Shown here piece after piece: positions 1 to 8,918 of a stretch of 64,000 bases of DNA (position 1 is the first letter of the stretch; each line of letters begins with the position of its first letter). The notes beneath the pieces are model-generated. The model had not been told where the DNA came from and made no database searches. It saw only the letters and a program-made list of their open reading frames with translations. The DNA is taken from NCBI GenBank assembly GCA_011050685.1, contig DRFF01000083.1, positions 41,422-105,421 of the forward strand, read 5' to 3'. Origin of the DNA: Aurantimonas coralicida (GTDB lineage Bacteria; Pseudomonadota; Alphaproteobacteria; Rhizobiales; Rhizobiaceae). The translations under genes were made by a program, and so were the position numbers.

Positions 1-102
1 GTGAAACGCGCCGGGCGGGCGTTGGATGCCGTTTGGTCCGCAATTTTCACGCGGCGACGGTGCCGGATCGCGCGGATCCGACTGAATTCACGAAGTGGCG
101 CC

Positions 103-130
103 TTCTAGGGATGAACGCCAAGACTGTCAA
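103..130 (-). promoter_or_regulatory. Candidate minus-strand promoter downstream of rpoN
   Basis: On the minus strand a TTGACA hexamer (125-130) is followed after 16 bases by CTAGAA (103-108), a sigma-70-like spacing. It lies about 80 bases past the rpoN stop and points off the left edge. In many Hyphomicrobiales a ribosome hibernation factor gene follows rpoN, so this could drive it, but no such gene is visible in bases 1-207. Nothing else recognisable lies there. Motif match only. Confidence 0.3.
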
Positions 131-207
131 CGCGGGGATCATGGCCCATCCCCCTTTCCGCAAAAGCCCGAGCATCCATCTGGTCTGCGCCACCCCGCGG
201 TCCCTCG

Positions 208-1719
208 TCAAGAGGCCAGCCGCCGCGCGTTCATCTCGCGCCGACGCTGGATCGACGACGGAATGCCGAGCGCCTCGCGGTATTTCGCGACGGTTCGCCG
301 CGCCAGATCGACGCCTTCCTTGTGAAGGATGGCGGCAATGTCGTCGTCGGACATGACCTTGCCCTGGCTTTCGGCGTCGATCAGCGCCCTGATTCGATGC
401 TTGACCGTCTCGGCCGAATGGGCCTCGCCACCATGCGCCGAGGCGATTGCAACGGTGAAGAAGAAGCGCATCTCGAATGTGCCGCGTGGCGTCGCGATGA
501 ATTTTGACGCGGTGACCCGGCTGACGGTCGATTCATGCATGCCGATCGCTTCGGCGACCGCCATCAGCGTCATTGGCTTCAGTCCTTTAATTCCATCGGT
601 CAAAAACCCGTCCTGGCGGCGCACGATCTCGCTCGCGACCTTGACGATCGTCTTGGCCCGCTGGTCGAGCGAGCGCACCAGCCAGTTGGCCGATTGCTGG
701 CATTCGCCGATGAAGGCGCGATCGTCGTCCGACAGGCAGCCGCCGCGCACGGTGCGCAGATAGGCGTTGTCGACGAGCACGCGCGGCAACGCATCCGGGT
801 TGAGTTCGACCCGCCAGCCGCCATCCGGCGCTTCGGTGACGATGACGTCGGGAATGAGGGTCTCGAAACCCTCATGATCGAAGGCGTGTCCGGGCTTGGG
901 ATCGAGGCCGCGGATCTCGGCGAGGATATCCATCAGACCGGCCTCGTCCTCGCCGGTGAGGCGTCGGAGCGCGGCGAAGTCCCGGCGGGCAAGCAGGTCG
1001 AGATGGGCTAGCACGGTCCCCATGACCGGATCGAACCGTCCCTGGCGTTGCAGCTGGAGCGTCAGGCATTCGGCGAGATCGCGTGCGAACAGCCCGGGCG
1101 GCGTCGCTTCGCGCTGCAGGATCTCGAGCGCCGCTTCGACGTCGGTCACCGTAACGCCGAGATCGGCGGCGAAACTCTCCAGACTGATCCGCAAATAGCC
1201 GCACTCGTCGAGAAGCTCGACCATCGCCTCGCCGATTTTGCGCTCCAGGCCAGGCGCCAGCGCGTCGGCGACTTCACCGCGCGCGTGGGCGTGAAGGGAC
1301 GGGCGGTTGTCCGCCAGGTCGTCGATGCCGAAATCGGAACCGGTCCCGATCAGGCGCGTCTCGCCGCGCAGGCTCGGGCCGGATTGCGCTGGCCTGTCGT
1401 CGCCGGCGTCATCGCGTCCTGAAAAGCCGCTCTCGAAGGCCGCGCCATCGCTCGCCGCGCCGGTCAAGCCGCCATGCTCCGGATCCCCGCCAGCGGCCTT
1501 GTCCGCATCGGCCGGATGGCCGTCCGGGCTCTCGGGCGCGGGCTCGTCCGGCGCGGCCGTATCGGCATCCGTGATCAACGGATTGCGCTCCATCTCGGTC
1601 TCGACGAAGGCTTTCAGTTCGAGATGGCTGTATTGGAGCAGGCGAATCGATTGCAGCAGCTGGGGCGTCATCACCAGCGATTGCGTCTGCCGCATGTGCA
1701 GTTTGGCGGAAAGAGCCAT
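208..1719 (-). CDS. rpoN: RNA polymerase sigma-54 factor RpoN
   Basis: Alternative sigma factor that binds -24/-12 promoters and needs enhancer-binding ATPases; it usually serves nitrogen and carbon-uptake genes in this group. The 503-residue protein has all family parts. The glutamine- and leucine-rich region I is at residues 1-50 (starting MALSAKLHMRQTQSLVMTPQ), followed by an acidic, poorly conserved region II to about 130 and the core-binding domain. A helix-turn-helix lies near residues 385-405 (VAEAIGMHESTVSRVT). The diagnostic RpoN box ARRTVAKYRE is intact at 473-482. It sits 176 bases downstream of lptB on the same strand, the usual rhizobial arrangement, so it may be partly co-transcribed with the lpt genes. 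Confidence 0.98.
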   Translation of the reverse strand: MALSAKLHMRQTQSLVMTPQLLQSIRLLQYSHLELKAFVETEMERNPLITDADTAAPDEPAPESPDGHPADADKAAGGDPEHGGLTGAASDGAAFESGFSGRDDAGDDRPAQSGPSLRGETRLIGTGSDFGIDDLADNRPSLHAHARGEVADALAPGLERKIGEAMVELLDECGYLRISLESFAADLGVTVTDVEAALEILQREATPPGLFARDLAECLTLQLQRQGRFDPVMGTVLAHLDLLARRDFAALRRLTGEDEAGLMDILAEIRGLDPKPGHAFDHEGFETLIPDVIVTEAPDGGWRVELNPDALPRVLVDNAYLRTVRGGCLSDDDRAFIGECQQSANWLVRSLDQRAKTIVKVASEIVRRQDGFLTDGIKGLKPMTLMAVAEAIGMHESTVSRVTASKFIATPRGTFEMRFFFTVAIASAHGGEAHSAETVKHRIRALIDAESQGKVMSDDDIAAILHKEGVDLARRTVAKYREALGIPSSIQRRREMNARRLAS

Positions 1720-1895
1720 GAGACGCCGATATACTCACCTAGGTTTGGGCTGCAGCGATGGCGCGATGTTCTGGCCCCGCGCACGCGTAGCCCGGCACTT
1801 GCTCGCGAAAGCTGGACGGGCGGCAACCCTTGCCGCCTCATCAAAGCGGGTCGTCGCGTTCTTTGTCAATCGTCGCGCGGCGGCGCTGTCGCGGC

Positions 1896-2738
1896 TCAGA
1901 AGCTGAATTCGTTGCCGAGATAGAAGCGGCGCACATCGGCGTTGTCGACGATCTCCTGAGGCCGACCGTGCGTCAGGACGGCGCCGGCGTGCATGATATA
2001 GGCGCGGTCGATCAGCCCCAGCGTCTCGCGGACGTTGTGATCGGTGATCAGCACGCCGATACCGCGCTTGGTCAGGTGCCGGACCAGCCCCTGAATGTCC
2101 GAGACGGCGATGGGGTCGACACCGGCGAAGGGCTCGTCGAGCAGCATGAAGGTCGGTTTGGAGGCAAGCGCGCGCGCGATCTCGCAGCGTCGGCGCTCGC
2201 CGCCGGAGAGCGAGGTCGAGGCCTGCTTGCGCAGATGAGCGATGTTGAATTCCTCGAGCAGCGCGGTGAGTTCGCGCTCGCGGACTGCGCGATCAGGCTC
2301 GACCACCTCCAGAACGGCGCGAATATTGTCCTCTACCGACAGGCCGCGGAAGATCGAGGCCTCTTGGGGAAGATAGCCGATCCCCAGCCGTGAGCGCCGA
2401 TACATCGGCACGCTGGTAATGTCGTGGCCGTCGAGCACGATGCGCCCGGCGTCGACGGGAACGAGCCCGGTGATCATGTAGAAGCAGGTCGTCTTGCCGG
2501 CGCCGTTCGGGCCGAGCAGGCCAACGGCTTCGCCGCGGCGCACGCCGAGCCGCACGTCGTCAACGACCCGCCTGCCGCGGTAGGTCTTGGTCAGCCCCGT
2601 GGCATAGAGCGTCCCGACGGCGTCGTCGGGACGATCCTGACCCACCCCCTCTGGACCGGAAACGGCGTCGCCCTCGGCGGATGAGCGGCGCAGAATCTGT
2701 GCCGATGTCCCGGATTCGGCGGTCGTTTGAAACTTCAC
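1896..2738 (-). CDS. lptB: LPS export ABC transporter ATP-binding protein LptB
   Basis: Cytoplasmic ATPase of the LptB2FG complex that pulls lipopolysaccharide from the inner membrane and feeds the LptC-LptA bridge. Walker A GPNGAGKTT is at residues 76-84, the signature LSGGERRR near 177, Walker B FMLLDEPFAG near 197 and the H-loop ITDHN further on. The start is a GTG with a GAGG ribosome-binding site 8 bases upstream. It gives an N-terminal extension of about 43 residues before the conserved LYATGLTK, longer than usual for LptB. A shorter start at an internal GTG is possible. It follows lptA by 34 bases, and the lptC-lptA-lptB order suggests one operon. LptF and LptG are not in the window. 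Confidence 0.96.
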   Translation of the reverse strand: MKFQTTAESGTSAQILRRSSAEGDAVSGPEGVGQDRPDDAVGTLYATGLTKTYRGRRVVDDVRLGVRRGEAVGLLGPNGAGKTTCFYMITGLVPVDAGRIVLDGHDITSVPMYRRSRLGIGYLPQEASIFRGLSVEDNIRAVLEVVEPDRAVRERELTALLEEFNIAHLRKQASTSLSGGERRRCEIARALASKPTFMLLDEPFAGVDPIAVSDIQGLVRHLTKRGIGVLITDHNVRETLGLIDRAYIMHAGAVLTHGRPQEIVDNADVRRFYLGNEFSF

Positions 2739-2772
2739 GCGTTCGACCTCAATGGCTCTACCAATCGCTGCT

Positions 2773-3372
2773 CTACTGGTCCGGCGTCAGCATCATTCGT
2801 ACCCGGCCGCCACTGCCGCCACTGTCGCCATCACCGCAATTCGTGCTTTCGAGGCGGGCGAGACCGGTCTGCATCTGGATCGTCAGCCGGCAGCCCTCGG
2901 CGACGTTCTGGCCCTGCGACAGGACGACGTTTCCGGTCATCACGACCACTTCGCTTTTCATGTCGAAGGTCGCTTTTTCGGCGGTCGCGACCTGATCGGC
3001 GGATTTCACATAGACCTTCTCGCTCGCCTCTAGGCGCTCGATCTGGCTGGAACCGCCCGGAAGCGCGCTGGTGCCCGTTTTTCCACCGGACGCTCCGTCC
3101 TGCGCCTTGGTATAGGAAACCACAAGCTTGCCGGTTCTCAGTTCCGTCTCGCCCTGCGACACCTGGACATTGCCGGTGAAGGTGGCGACAGCCTTGTTGT
3201 CGTCGACGTCGAGCTGGTTCGACTCGATCGAGATCGGTTGGTCGCCATTGATCTGGAGGCCGGTGAAACTCTCGCCGAGCCCCTGCTGCGCCGACACGGA
3301 CGCGGCGAAGATCAGGCTCGCGAACAGGGCGGCATACAACGGAACCGCGCGGCCGAATTTTGACGATCGCAT
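2773..3372 (-). CDS. lptA: Periplasmic LPS-binding protein LptA (OstA-like)
   Basis: Periplasmic bridge protein that passes lipopolysaccharide from LptC to LptD. The 199-residue product starts with a signal peptide (about residues 1-28, ending ASVSAQ). An OstA-type beta-jellyroll with the typical phrasing ISIESNQLDVDDNKAVATFT follows, then a glycine- and serine-rich tail. Its ATG is 3 bases past the lptC stop, so translation is probably coupled. Family assignment rests on the OstA-like repeat pattern and on its place between lptC and lptB. Confidence 0.9.
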   Translation of the reverse strand: MRSSKFGRAVPLYAALFASLIFAASVSAQQGLGESFTGLQINGDQPISIESNQLDVDDNKAVATFTGNVQVSQGETELRTGKLVVSYTKAQDGASGGKTGTSALPGGSSQIERLEASEKVYVKSADQVATAEKATFDMKSEVVVMTGNVVLSQGQNVAEGCRLTIQMQTGLARLESTNCGDGDSGGSGGRVRMMLTPDQ

Positions 3373-3375
3373 ATC

Positions 3376-4212
3376 TTACTCGTTTCTCGAGGCTTGTTCT
3401 TGACTATCGGAGGACGGGCCCGGGGTGAGAACCATTTTAACGCGCCCGCCGAAGGAAAAGACCTTGCCTCCCTCCGATACGGTGAGCGTGTCCGAGCGAA
3501 TGGTCTGGGCCGGAGTATCGATCGCGACGGGTCCCTCGCCGTCGAGGGTCCCTTCGGCGAGATCGATGTCGGCCGCCGCCAGATTGATCGAGATGCCGCT
3601 CGTCGTCTCGACGGTGATCCCGTCGCGGAGCTGCAATCTCTGGTTGGTTTGATCGTAATTGCCCGATTCCGCCGTGATGTCGGCGGTGGTATCGTCATCG
3701 ACGGAGACTGTGGCCTTCACCTTTTCCAGATCGACTCCGCCACCGTTCAGTGACTGGATGGCGCGCTCGGCGACCAGATCGTAGGGCCGATTGCTGCTGT
3801 CGAGCCCCGACATGCGTGGCGCCTGCATCACCACCCGGCCGTCGGCGATTGAGGTGTCGGCGACGGAAACGTTATCCGGCAGGCCGCGGGCCAGCCAGGT
3901 CACCGCGATTCCGAAGGCGACGATCAGCGCCGCGACCGCCGGCAGGCCGATCTTCAGCACCCGCACGAGGCGCGAGTGCCGTCGTGCCCGCGCGAATTCC
4001 CGCTCGGTCCGCGTGCTCGCGCCGTGCCCGGTCGGCCTCGCCGGCGAGGCCATCAGCCTGGCTGCGCGCCTTCCGGTTGGGTTCGTGTCCACCGTCAATC
4101 GGGTCCTCTCCGTCCTGGCTCGGTCCATCGACGCCTGCGATGCGCCTTGTCCAGACTTACGGCGATCCGACAGCAATACGGGCTTTTTGCGTCGAAGCCA
4201 AAAACTTGCCAT
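3376..4212 (-). CDS. lptC: LPS export system protein LptC
   Basis: Bitopic inner-membrane protein that takes lipopolysaccharide from LptB2FG and docks LptA. A long basic cytoplasmic N-terminus of about 85 residues leads to a single membrane helix (VLKIGLPAVAALIVAFGIAV) and a periplasmic jellyroll domain resembling OstA. At 278 residues it is longer than enterobacterial LptC but normal for rhizobia. The start at 4212 is the longest plausible one; internal methionines at residues 29 and 54 are alternatives. It is the first gene of the lptC-lptA-lptB run, divergent from sppA across about 98 bases that should hold both promoters. Confidence 0.88.
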   Translation of the reverse strand: MASFWLRRKKPVLLSDRRKSGQGASQASMDRARTERTRLTVDTNPTGRRAARLMASPARPTGHGASTRTEREFARARRHSRLVRVLKIGLPAVAALIVAFGIAVTWLARGLPDNVSVADTSIADGRVVMQAPRMSGLDSSNRPYDLVAERAIQSLNGGGVDLEKVKATVSVDDDTTADITAESGNYDQTNQRLQLRDGITVETTSGISINLAAADIDLAEGTLDGEGPVAIDTPAQTIRSDTLTVSEGGKVFSFGGRVKMVLTPGPSSDSQEQASRNE

Positions 4213-4310
4213 AAATTCTTAACCTGAGGGAATGAACGTTTCGTGTGGCTTCACAGGACGCGCGGTTCCGGCTAACCCTCGCCGCAACGCGCAATCCTAT
4301 GGAGCCGTCC

Positions 4311-5294
4311 ATGTCCGCAACCGCCGAGGACCTGATCGATCGCCGTCGGCTGCGCCGCAAGCTGAGCTTCTGGCGCGTGGCGGCGGTGGTCTTCGTGGCG
4401 CTCGCCGCCCTCGCCGCTGCCCTTTTCTCCGGTTTCGACGGCGCCGCCACGTTTTCGTCGCGCGATCAGATCGCCAGAGTGGCGATCGAGGGCCTGATTA
4501 CTGAAGACCAGGACCTTCTCGACCTTCTCGAAAAGGTCAAGGACGACGACGCGGTCAAGGCAGTGGTACTGCGGATCGATTCGCCGGGTGGAACGACCGT
4601 GGGCGGCGAGGCGCTCTACGAAGCGGTGCGCGCCATCGCCGCCGTCAAGCCGGTGGCCGCCGAGGTCGGAACACTCGCCGCCTCGGCCGGCTACATGATC
4701 GCTTCCGGCGCCGATCACATCGTCGCCCGACGAACCTCCATCGTCGGCTCCATCGGGGTGATCTTCCAATATGTCGACGCCTCGGAACTGCTCGACACCA
4801 TCGGCGTCGAGGTCAACGCGATCAAATCCTCCCCGATGAAGGCCGAGCCCTCGCCCTTCGCGCCCGCGCCGGAGGAGGCTAAGGCGATGATCCGCCGCCT
4901 GATCATGGACACCTACGAGTGGTTCGTCGCGCTGGTCGCCGAACGGCGCGACATGAGTCTGGCCGAGGCGCGCGCCCTCGCCGACGGCTCGATCTTCACC
5001 GGCAGCCAGGGGCTCGAGCGCAAGCTGGTCGATGCGCTGGGTGGCGAAGCCGAGGTGCGGCGCTGGCTGGAGGATGATCGCGGTGTGACGAAGGGGCTCA
5101 AAATTGTCGACCGGGAACCCGAGGCCGAAGGCTATGCGTCGTTTTTTGCCGCCGCCAGGGCGATGCTCTTCGGCGCGTTCGGCCTCGATCCTCGCGCCGC
5201 CTCGCTCGAAACCGCCCTTTTGCGCAAGGTCGGCCACCTTGACGGCATGGTGTCGCTCTGGCAGCCTTTGGATGGGCGTGCGCCACTGCGGTGA
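4311..5294 (+). CDS. sppA: Signal peptide peptidase SppA (S49 family)
   Basis: Membrane-anchored serine protease that degrades cleaved signal peptides. The 327-residue product is the short (single-domain, 36 kDa) form. After an N-terminal membrane helix (RVAAVVFVALAALAAALFSG) comes the S49 domain with VLRIDSPGGT, the serine-containing LAASAGYMIASGAD and a lysine within IKSSPMKAE, the likely Ser-Lys dyad. An upstream in-frame ATG exists at 4245, but the ATG at 4311 has GGAG 6 bases before it and fits the family better. The gene lies 93 bases before ihfB, a pairing common in alphaproteobacteria. Confidence 0.93.
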   Translation: MSATAEDLIDRRRLRRKLSFWRVAAVVFVALAALAAALFSGFDGAATFSSRDQIARVAIEGLITEDQDLLDLLEKVKDDDAVKAVVLRIDSPGGTTVGGEALYEAVRAIAAVKPVAAEVGTLAASAGYMIASGADHIVARRTSIVGSIGVIFQYVDASELLDTIGVEVNAIKSSPMKAEPSPFAPAPEEAKAMIRRLIMDTYEWFVALVAERRDMSLAEARALADGSIFTGSQGLERKLVDALGGEAEVRRWLEDDRGVTKGLKIVDREPEAEGYASFFAAARAMLFGAFGLDPRAASLETALLRKVGHLDGMVSLWQPLDGRAPLR

Positions 5295-5387
5295 AGTCGT
5301 GGAAATGTCTGATGTTTACCAAACGGGACGCGCTGAGAGTTCGGCGGTCAGAAGCGACCGGGCCGTACACCAAGAGGGGAAAATCGC

Positions 5388-5669
5388 TTGATCAAGTCGG
5401 AACTCGTGCAGGCGATCGCCAGCCGCAACCCGCATCTCTACCAGCGCGACGTCGAAACGATCGTCAAGGCGATCTTCGACGAGATCACCGAGGCGCTGTG
5501 CGAGTCGAACCGGGTCGAATTGCGCGGCTTCGGAGCGTTCTCGGTGAAGAATCGCCCGCCCCGATCGGGGCGCAATCCGCGCACCGGCGAAGCGGTCGAG
5601 GTCGAGGAGAAATGGGTCCCGTTCTTCAAAGCCGGCAAGGAATTGCGCGAGCGCCTGAACGAGGAGTGA
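5388..5669 (+). CDS. ihfB: Integration host factor subunit beta
   Basis: Half of the IHF heterodimer, a nucleoid protein that bends DNA at specific sites and assists sigma-54 promoters, replication and recombination. The 93-residue product is a complete HU/IHF fold. It has the basic beta-arm sequence [20 protein letters not shown], whose proline intercalates in DNA, and the C-terminal [12 protein letters not shown] helix. The start codon is TTG at 5388, backed by a strong AGAGGGGA site at 5373-5380; no ATG or GTG fits. The alpha subunit gene is not in the window. Confidence 0.96.
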   Translation: MIKSELVQAIASRNPHLYQRDVETIVKAIFDEITEALCESNRVELRGFGAFSVKNRPPRSGRNPRTGEAVEVEEKWVPFFKAGKELRERLNEE

Positions 5670-5799
5670 GGCAGGCGTCGACCGCGATACCCGTCAGAAT
5701 GATTGACGCATCCGGTTTGGCGCCCATTTTCAAACGATGACAAGGCCCGCGGGTGCCGGTGCAGGGGCGCCGCAACTGACAGAGGTCCGAGGCGTAGGC

Positions 5800-6183
5800 A
5801 TGATTTCGAAAATACTTTCATTGCTCATTCTGGTTCCTCTGGCCATCGTGCTGGTCGTCTTCAGCGTGGCCAACCGCGAGGCGATCCCGGTTTCACTCGA
5901 TCCGATCGGCTCGATGCCGCAGCTCGCCTTCGAGGCGCCGCTGTTCATTCTTTTGATGGGGTCGGTGATCATCGGCGTCGTGCTGGGCGGGATCGGCACC
6001 TGGCTGACCCAGTCGCATTACCGGCGCAAGTCCTGGAAGCGCAAATACGAGGTGGAAAAGCTGCGGCGCGAAACCGAGGAGAACAAGGCGAAACTTCGCC
6101 AGCTCCAGGAAGAACGCGACCGCGCCTCCTACGGGCAGGCCGCCTCCAATTCGACGGCACTGGCGACCTCACGGGCGGCGTAA
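5800..6183 (+). CDS. lapA: LapA-domain (DUF1049) membrane protein
   Basis: Small inner-membrane protein of the LapA family. In enterobacteria LapA works with LapB in controlling LPS synthesis, but its role in alphaproteobacteria is less clear. The 127-residue product has two membrane helices: one at the N-terminus (LSLLILVPLAIVLVVFSVAN), then the conserved NREAIPVSLDP loop, and one around APLFILLMGSVIIGVVLGGI. A charged, probably coiled-coil cytoplasmic tail rich in K, E and R follows. The ATG at 5800 with GAGG 7 bases upstream is preferred over an upstream in-frame ATG at 5737. It follows ihfB and ends before a bidirectional terminator. Confidence 0.85.
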   Translation: MISKILSLLILVPLAIVLVVFSVANREAIPVSLDPIGSMPQLAFEAPLFILLMGSVIIGVVLGGIGTWLTQSHYRRKSWKRKYEVEKLRRETEENKAKLRQLQEERDRASYGQAASNSTALATSRAA

Positions 6184-6251
6184 TAGGAGCGGCGTCATAC
6201 CAAACCTGCGGGTATGGGCGACCGAGCCGGCCCTACGTCGCACTCTCGTCA

Positions 6252-6277
6252 AAAGGCCCGCCATGCAGCGGGCCTTT
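6252..6277. terminator. Bidirectional terminator between lapA and coxG
   Basis: A perfect 10-bp inverted repeat, AAAGGCCCGC (6252-6261) and GCGGGCCTTT (6268-6277), has a 6-base loop. It has T residues on both strands and sits between two convergent genes, so it can end transcription from either side. Confidence 0.8.
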
Positions 6278-6323
6278 GCGTTCCAGATAGTCCGCGATCC
6301 CTCGCCGAGGCGCTGGCCGCGCC

Positions 6324-6800
6324 TCAGACGGATTCGGTCGTGCCTTCGACCGCGGCCGTGCCGCCTGAGACCGTCTCTGCAAAACAATCGAAGAACTGTC
6401 CTGCGAGCTTCTTGGCGGTCGAATCGATGAGCCGTCCGCCCAGCTGGGCAATCTTGCCGCCGACCTGGGCCTTGACGTCGTAGGTGAGGATGGTGTCCGC
6501 GCCGTCCTCGGCCAAGTGTACGTCGGCGCCACCTTTGGCGAAGCCGGCGATACCGCCCTTGCCCTCGCCGACGATGGAATAGCTCTCCGGCGCGTTGATA
6601 TTCTCCAGACGGACCTCGCCCGAGAATTTTGCCTTGACCGGGCCGACCTTGGTGACGACCGTCGCGGCCATCTCGTTCTCGCCCGTCATTTCCAGGCTCT
6701 GGCAGCCGGGGATGCAGGCGCGAAGAACGTCCGGGTCGTTGAGCGCGGCCCAGACCTTTTCACGTGGCGCCGACAGTCGATATTCGCCCTTCAGATCCAT
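6324..6800 (-). CDS. CoxG-like (SRPBCC, carbon monoxide dehydrogenase subunit G) protein
   Basis: A 158-residue SRPBCC-fold protein of the CoxG family. The pattern MDLKGEYRLSAPREKVWAAL, then DPDVLRACIPGCQSLE and a C-terminal LGGRLIDSTAKKLAGQFFDCF, is typical. CoxG of CO-oxidising bacteria anchors CO dehydrogenase to the membrane. Here no cox genes are near, so it is better seen as a solo family member of unknown ligand. The ATG at 6800 has GGAGG 6 bases upstream; the frame stays open further 5' but without support. It is convergent with lapA. Confidence 0.85.
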   Translation of the reverse strand: MDLKGEYRLSAPREKVWAALNDPDVLRACIPGCQSLEMTGENEMAATVVTKVGPVKAKFSGEVRLENINAPESYSIVGEGKGGIAGFAKGGADVHLAEDGADTILTYDVKAQVGGKIAQLGGRLIDSTAKKLAGQFFDCFAETVSGGTAAVEGTTESV

Positions 6801-6943
6801 GTTGATCCTCCCTGTTTGGCGGGCGCGAGTTCTGGCACCCGCAATATGTTGCCCGCGACTTGCTGCACGTTTTTGGTCGCTTTGCCAAGCCGCCAAGGAA
6901 CCGCTAAGGAGCGCTCTGAACCACAGTAGCAGGGAGTTTCGCC

Positions 6944-8047
6944 TTGGCGCGAACGCGGCGGCCGAACCACAAGACGGCCACGAAACCGGCTCGGACGGTG
7001 TCCCGCAAGCATGAGGCGGACCGGCCGGAGCGCGCGCGCCCGGGCGGCGACGAACAGCGCGGGGGTGGCCGACCCGGCCGACCGGTGGAGCCATCGACGC
7101 GGCTGACGCTACCTCAGCAAGTGGGCGCGCGTCCGAGCGAAGAGGGGCCGCTGATCCTCACCGTGGAGCCGACGCAGGATTACGCGCTGATCGATTCGGG
7201 CGGCGGCGAGAAGCTGGAGCGCTATGGCCCGCTGCTGGTTCGCCGGCCGGAAAACCAGGCGATCTGGCGGCCGCGGCTGCAGCCGGATGAGTGGCAGAGA
7301 GCCGACTCTGTCTTTACCGGCGACACCGACGAGGAGGGCACCGGGCGCTGGCGCTTTCCCCATTCGCCGCTCGGCGAGACCTGGCCGCTCGTCCATGACG
7401 GGCTGTCCTACCAGGGCCGGTTCACCTCCTTCCGTCATGTCGGCGTGTTTCCCGAGCAGGCGGCGCACTGGGCCTATGCCGAGGCCGCGATCCGCGCCGC
7501 CAGCCAACGGGGAAACAACCCGGTGCGTGTGCTCAATCTCTTCGGCTACACCGGCATCGCCTCGCTCATCGCCGCCCGCGCCGGGGCCGAGGTCACCCAT
7601 GTCGACGCCTCCAAGAAGGCGGTTGGCTGGGCGCGGGAGAACCAGGAGATGGCCGGACTCGGCGCGCGTCCGATCCGCTGGATCTGCGAGGATGCGATCC
7701 GTTACGTGGAGCGCGAGGTCAAACGCGGCAGCCGCTATGACGCGATCCTGCTCGACCCGCCGAAATTCGGCCGGGGTCCGAAAGGCGAAGTCTGGCAGCT
7801 CTTCGACGATCTGCCCTATCTGCTAGGTCTCGTCCGAGAACTTCTGTCGGATCGTCCGCTGTTCGTGATCCTCACCGCCTATTCGATCCGCGCTTCGTTC
7901 TACGCCCTGTCGGCGCTCATGGGCGAGAGCTTTCGCGGGCTCGGCGGCAATCTGCAGTCGGGCGAACTCGTCATCCGCGAGGCCGGCGACGAGCCGCGCC
8001 TCCTGTCGACGTCCCTCTTCTCGCGCTGGAGCGCCGACCATGTCTGA
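6944..8047 (+). CDS. SAM-dependent RNA methyltransferase (RlmI/RlmK-like, COG1092 type)
   Basis: Probable rRNA cytosine or guanine methyltransferase. After a basic, low-complexity N-terminus of about 60 residues comes a Rossmann methyltransferase domain. Motif I is NLFGYTGIASLIAARAGAEV, the acidic SAM-binding loop is HVDAS, and the catalytic DPPKFGRG motif lies near residue 273. It has no PUA domain like that of E. coli RlmI, so the substrate is not certain. Its stop overlaps the start of the next gene, another RNA methyltransferase, by 8 bases, so the two are translationally coupled. Confidence 0.85.
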   Translation: MARTRRPNHKTATKPARTVSRKHEADRPERARPGGDEQRGGGRPGRPVEPSTRLTLPQQVGARPSEEGPLILTVEPTQDYALIDSGGGEKLERYGPLLVRRPENQAIWRPRLQPDEWQRADSVFTGDTDEEGTGRWRFPHSPLGETWPLVHDGLSYQGRFTSFRHVGVFPEQAAHWAYAEAAIRAASQRGNNPVRVLNLFGYTGIASLIAARAGAEVTHVDASKKAVGWARENQEMAGLGARPIRWICEDAIRYVEREVKRGSRYDAILLDPPKFGRGPKGEVWQLFDDLPYLLGLVRELLSDRPLFVILTAYSIRASFYALSALMGESFRGLGGNLQSGELVIREAGDEPRLLSTSLFSRWSADHV

Positions 8048-8918
8048 TCGTCCACCACCGGCCTCGGGCACCGAACCCCGGCCCCACTTCGCCCCGACGC
8101 GCGCGCCAGGGCGGGTCAAGGAGGTGTCCAGCATCTCCAACCCGATCATCAAGGATATTCGCGCGCTGGCGCAGAAGCGGCATCGCGACGAGACCGGTTT
8201 GTTCCTCGCCGAAGGGCTGAAGCTGGTGATCGACGCGCTCGACGCGGGCTGGGAAATCCAGACCCTGATCGTCGCCAAGGCCGAGATCGGCCAGGAACTG
8301 TTGGCGAAAACGGCGGCACGGACCGTGTCGCTCGGCGCCGACCTCGTCGAGGCGAGCGCCAAGGTGCTGGAAGCCATCACCCGCCGCGACAATCCCCAGA
8401 ACGCCGTCGGCGTCTTCCGCCGCCGGCTGACGCCGCTCGCCAAGCTCGATGTGACCGGTAACAACGTCGTGGTGGCGCTGGACCGGGTCCGCGATCCGGG
8501 CAATCTCGGCACCGTGCTGCGCACCGCGGACGCGGCCGGCGCCTCCGGCGTCGTGTTGATCGGCGAGACCGTCGACCCGTTCTCGCTGGAAACCGTCCGC
8601 GCGACGATGGGCTCGATCTTCTCGGTTCCGCTGGCGCGGGCGGGCGAGGCGGAATTCCTGGAATGGCGCAAGCGCTTCAAGGGCCTGGTCGCGGGCGCCC
8701 ACATGGCGGGAGCGATCGACTACCGCAAACCCGATTACGGCGCCGGGGCGACGGTGCTGTTGATGGGCAACGAGCAGGCCGGCCTGACCGACCGGCTCAC
8801 GGAGGCTTGCGACGTCCTGGTGCGGATTCCGCAGGCGGGGCGCGCCGACAGTTTGAATCTCGCGGTCGCCACCGGCGTGATGCTGTTCGAAGTGCGCCGG
8901 GGAGCGCTCAGCCTGTGA
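8040..8918 (+). CDS. TrmH/SpoU-family RNA 2'-O-ribose methyltransferase
   Basis: SPOUT-class methyltransferase of 292 residues. A substrate-binding N-terminal domain (VSSISNPIIKDIRALAQKRH) precedes the knotted catalytic domain with the three SpoU motifs: LDRVRDPGNLGTVLRTADA, LLMGNEQAGL and RIPQAGRADSLNLAVATGV. Whether it modifies 23S rRNA (RlmB-like) or tRNA cannot be told from sequence. It overlaps the preceding methyltransferase gene by 8 bases and lspA by a TGATG junction, forming a three-gene unit. Confidence 0.9.
   Translation: MSDRPPPASGTEPRPHFAPTRAPGRVKEVSSISNPIIKDIRALAQKRHRDETGLFLAEGLKLVIDALDAGWEIQTLIVAKAEIGQELLAKTAARTVSLGADLVEASAKVLEAITRRDNPQNAVGVFRRRLTPLAKLDVTGNNVVVALDRVRDPGNLGTVLRTADAAGASGVVLIGETVDPFSLETVRATMGSIFSVPLARAGEAEFLEWRKRFKGLVAGAHMAGAIDYRKPDYGAGATVLLMGNEQAGLTDRLTEACDVLVRIPQAGRADSLNLAVATGVMLFEVRRGALSL

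Noticed and set aside
1..207. Hibernation factor gene expected after rpoN
   Set aside because: No matching reading frame is visible in these bases; it may lie beyond the left edge.
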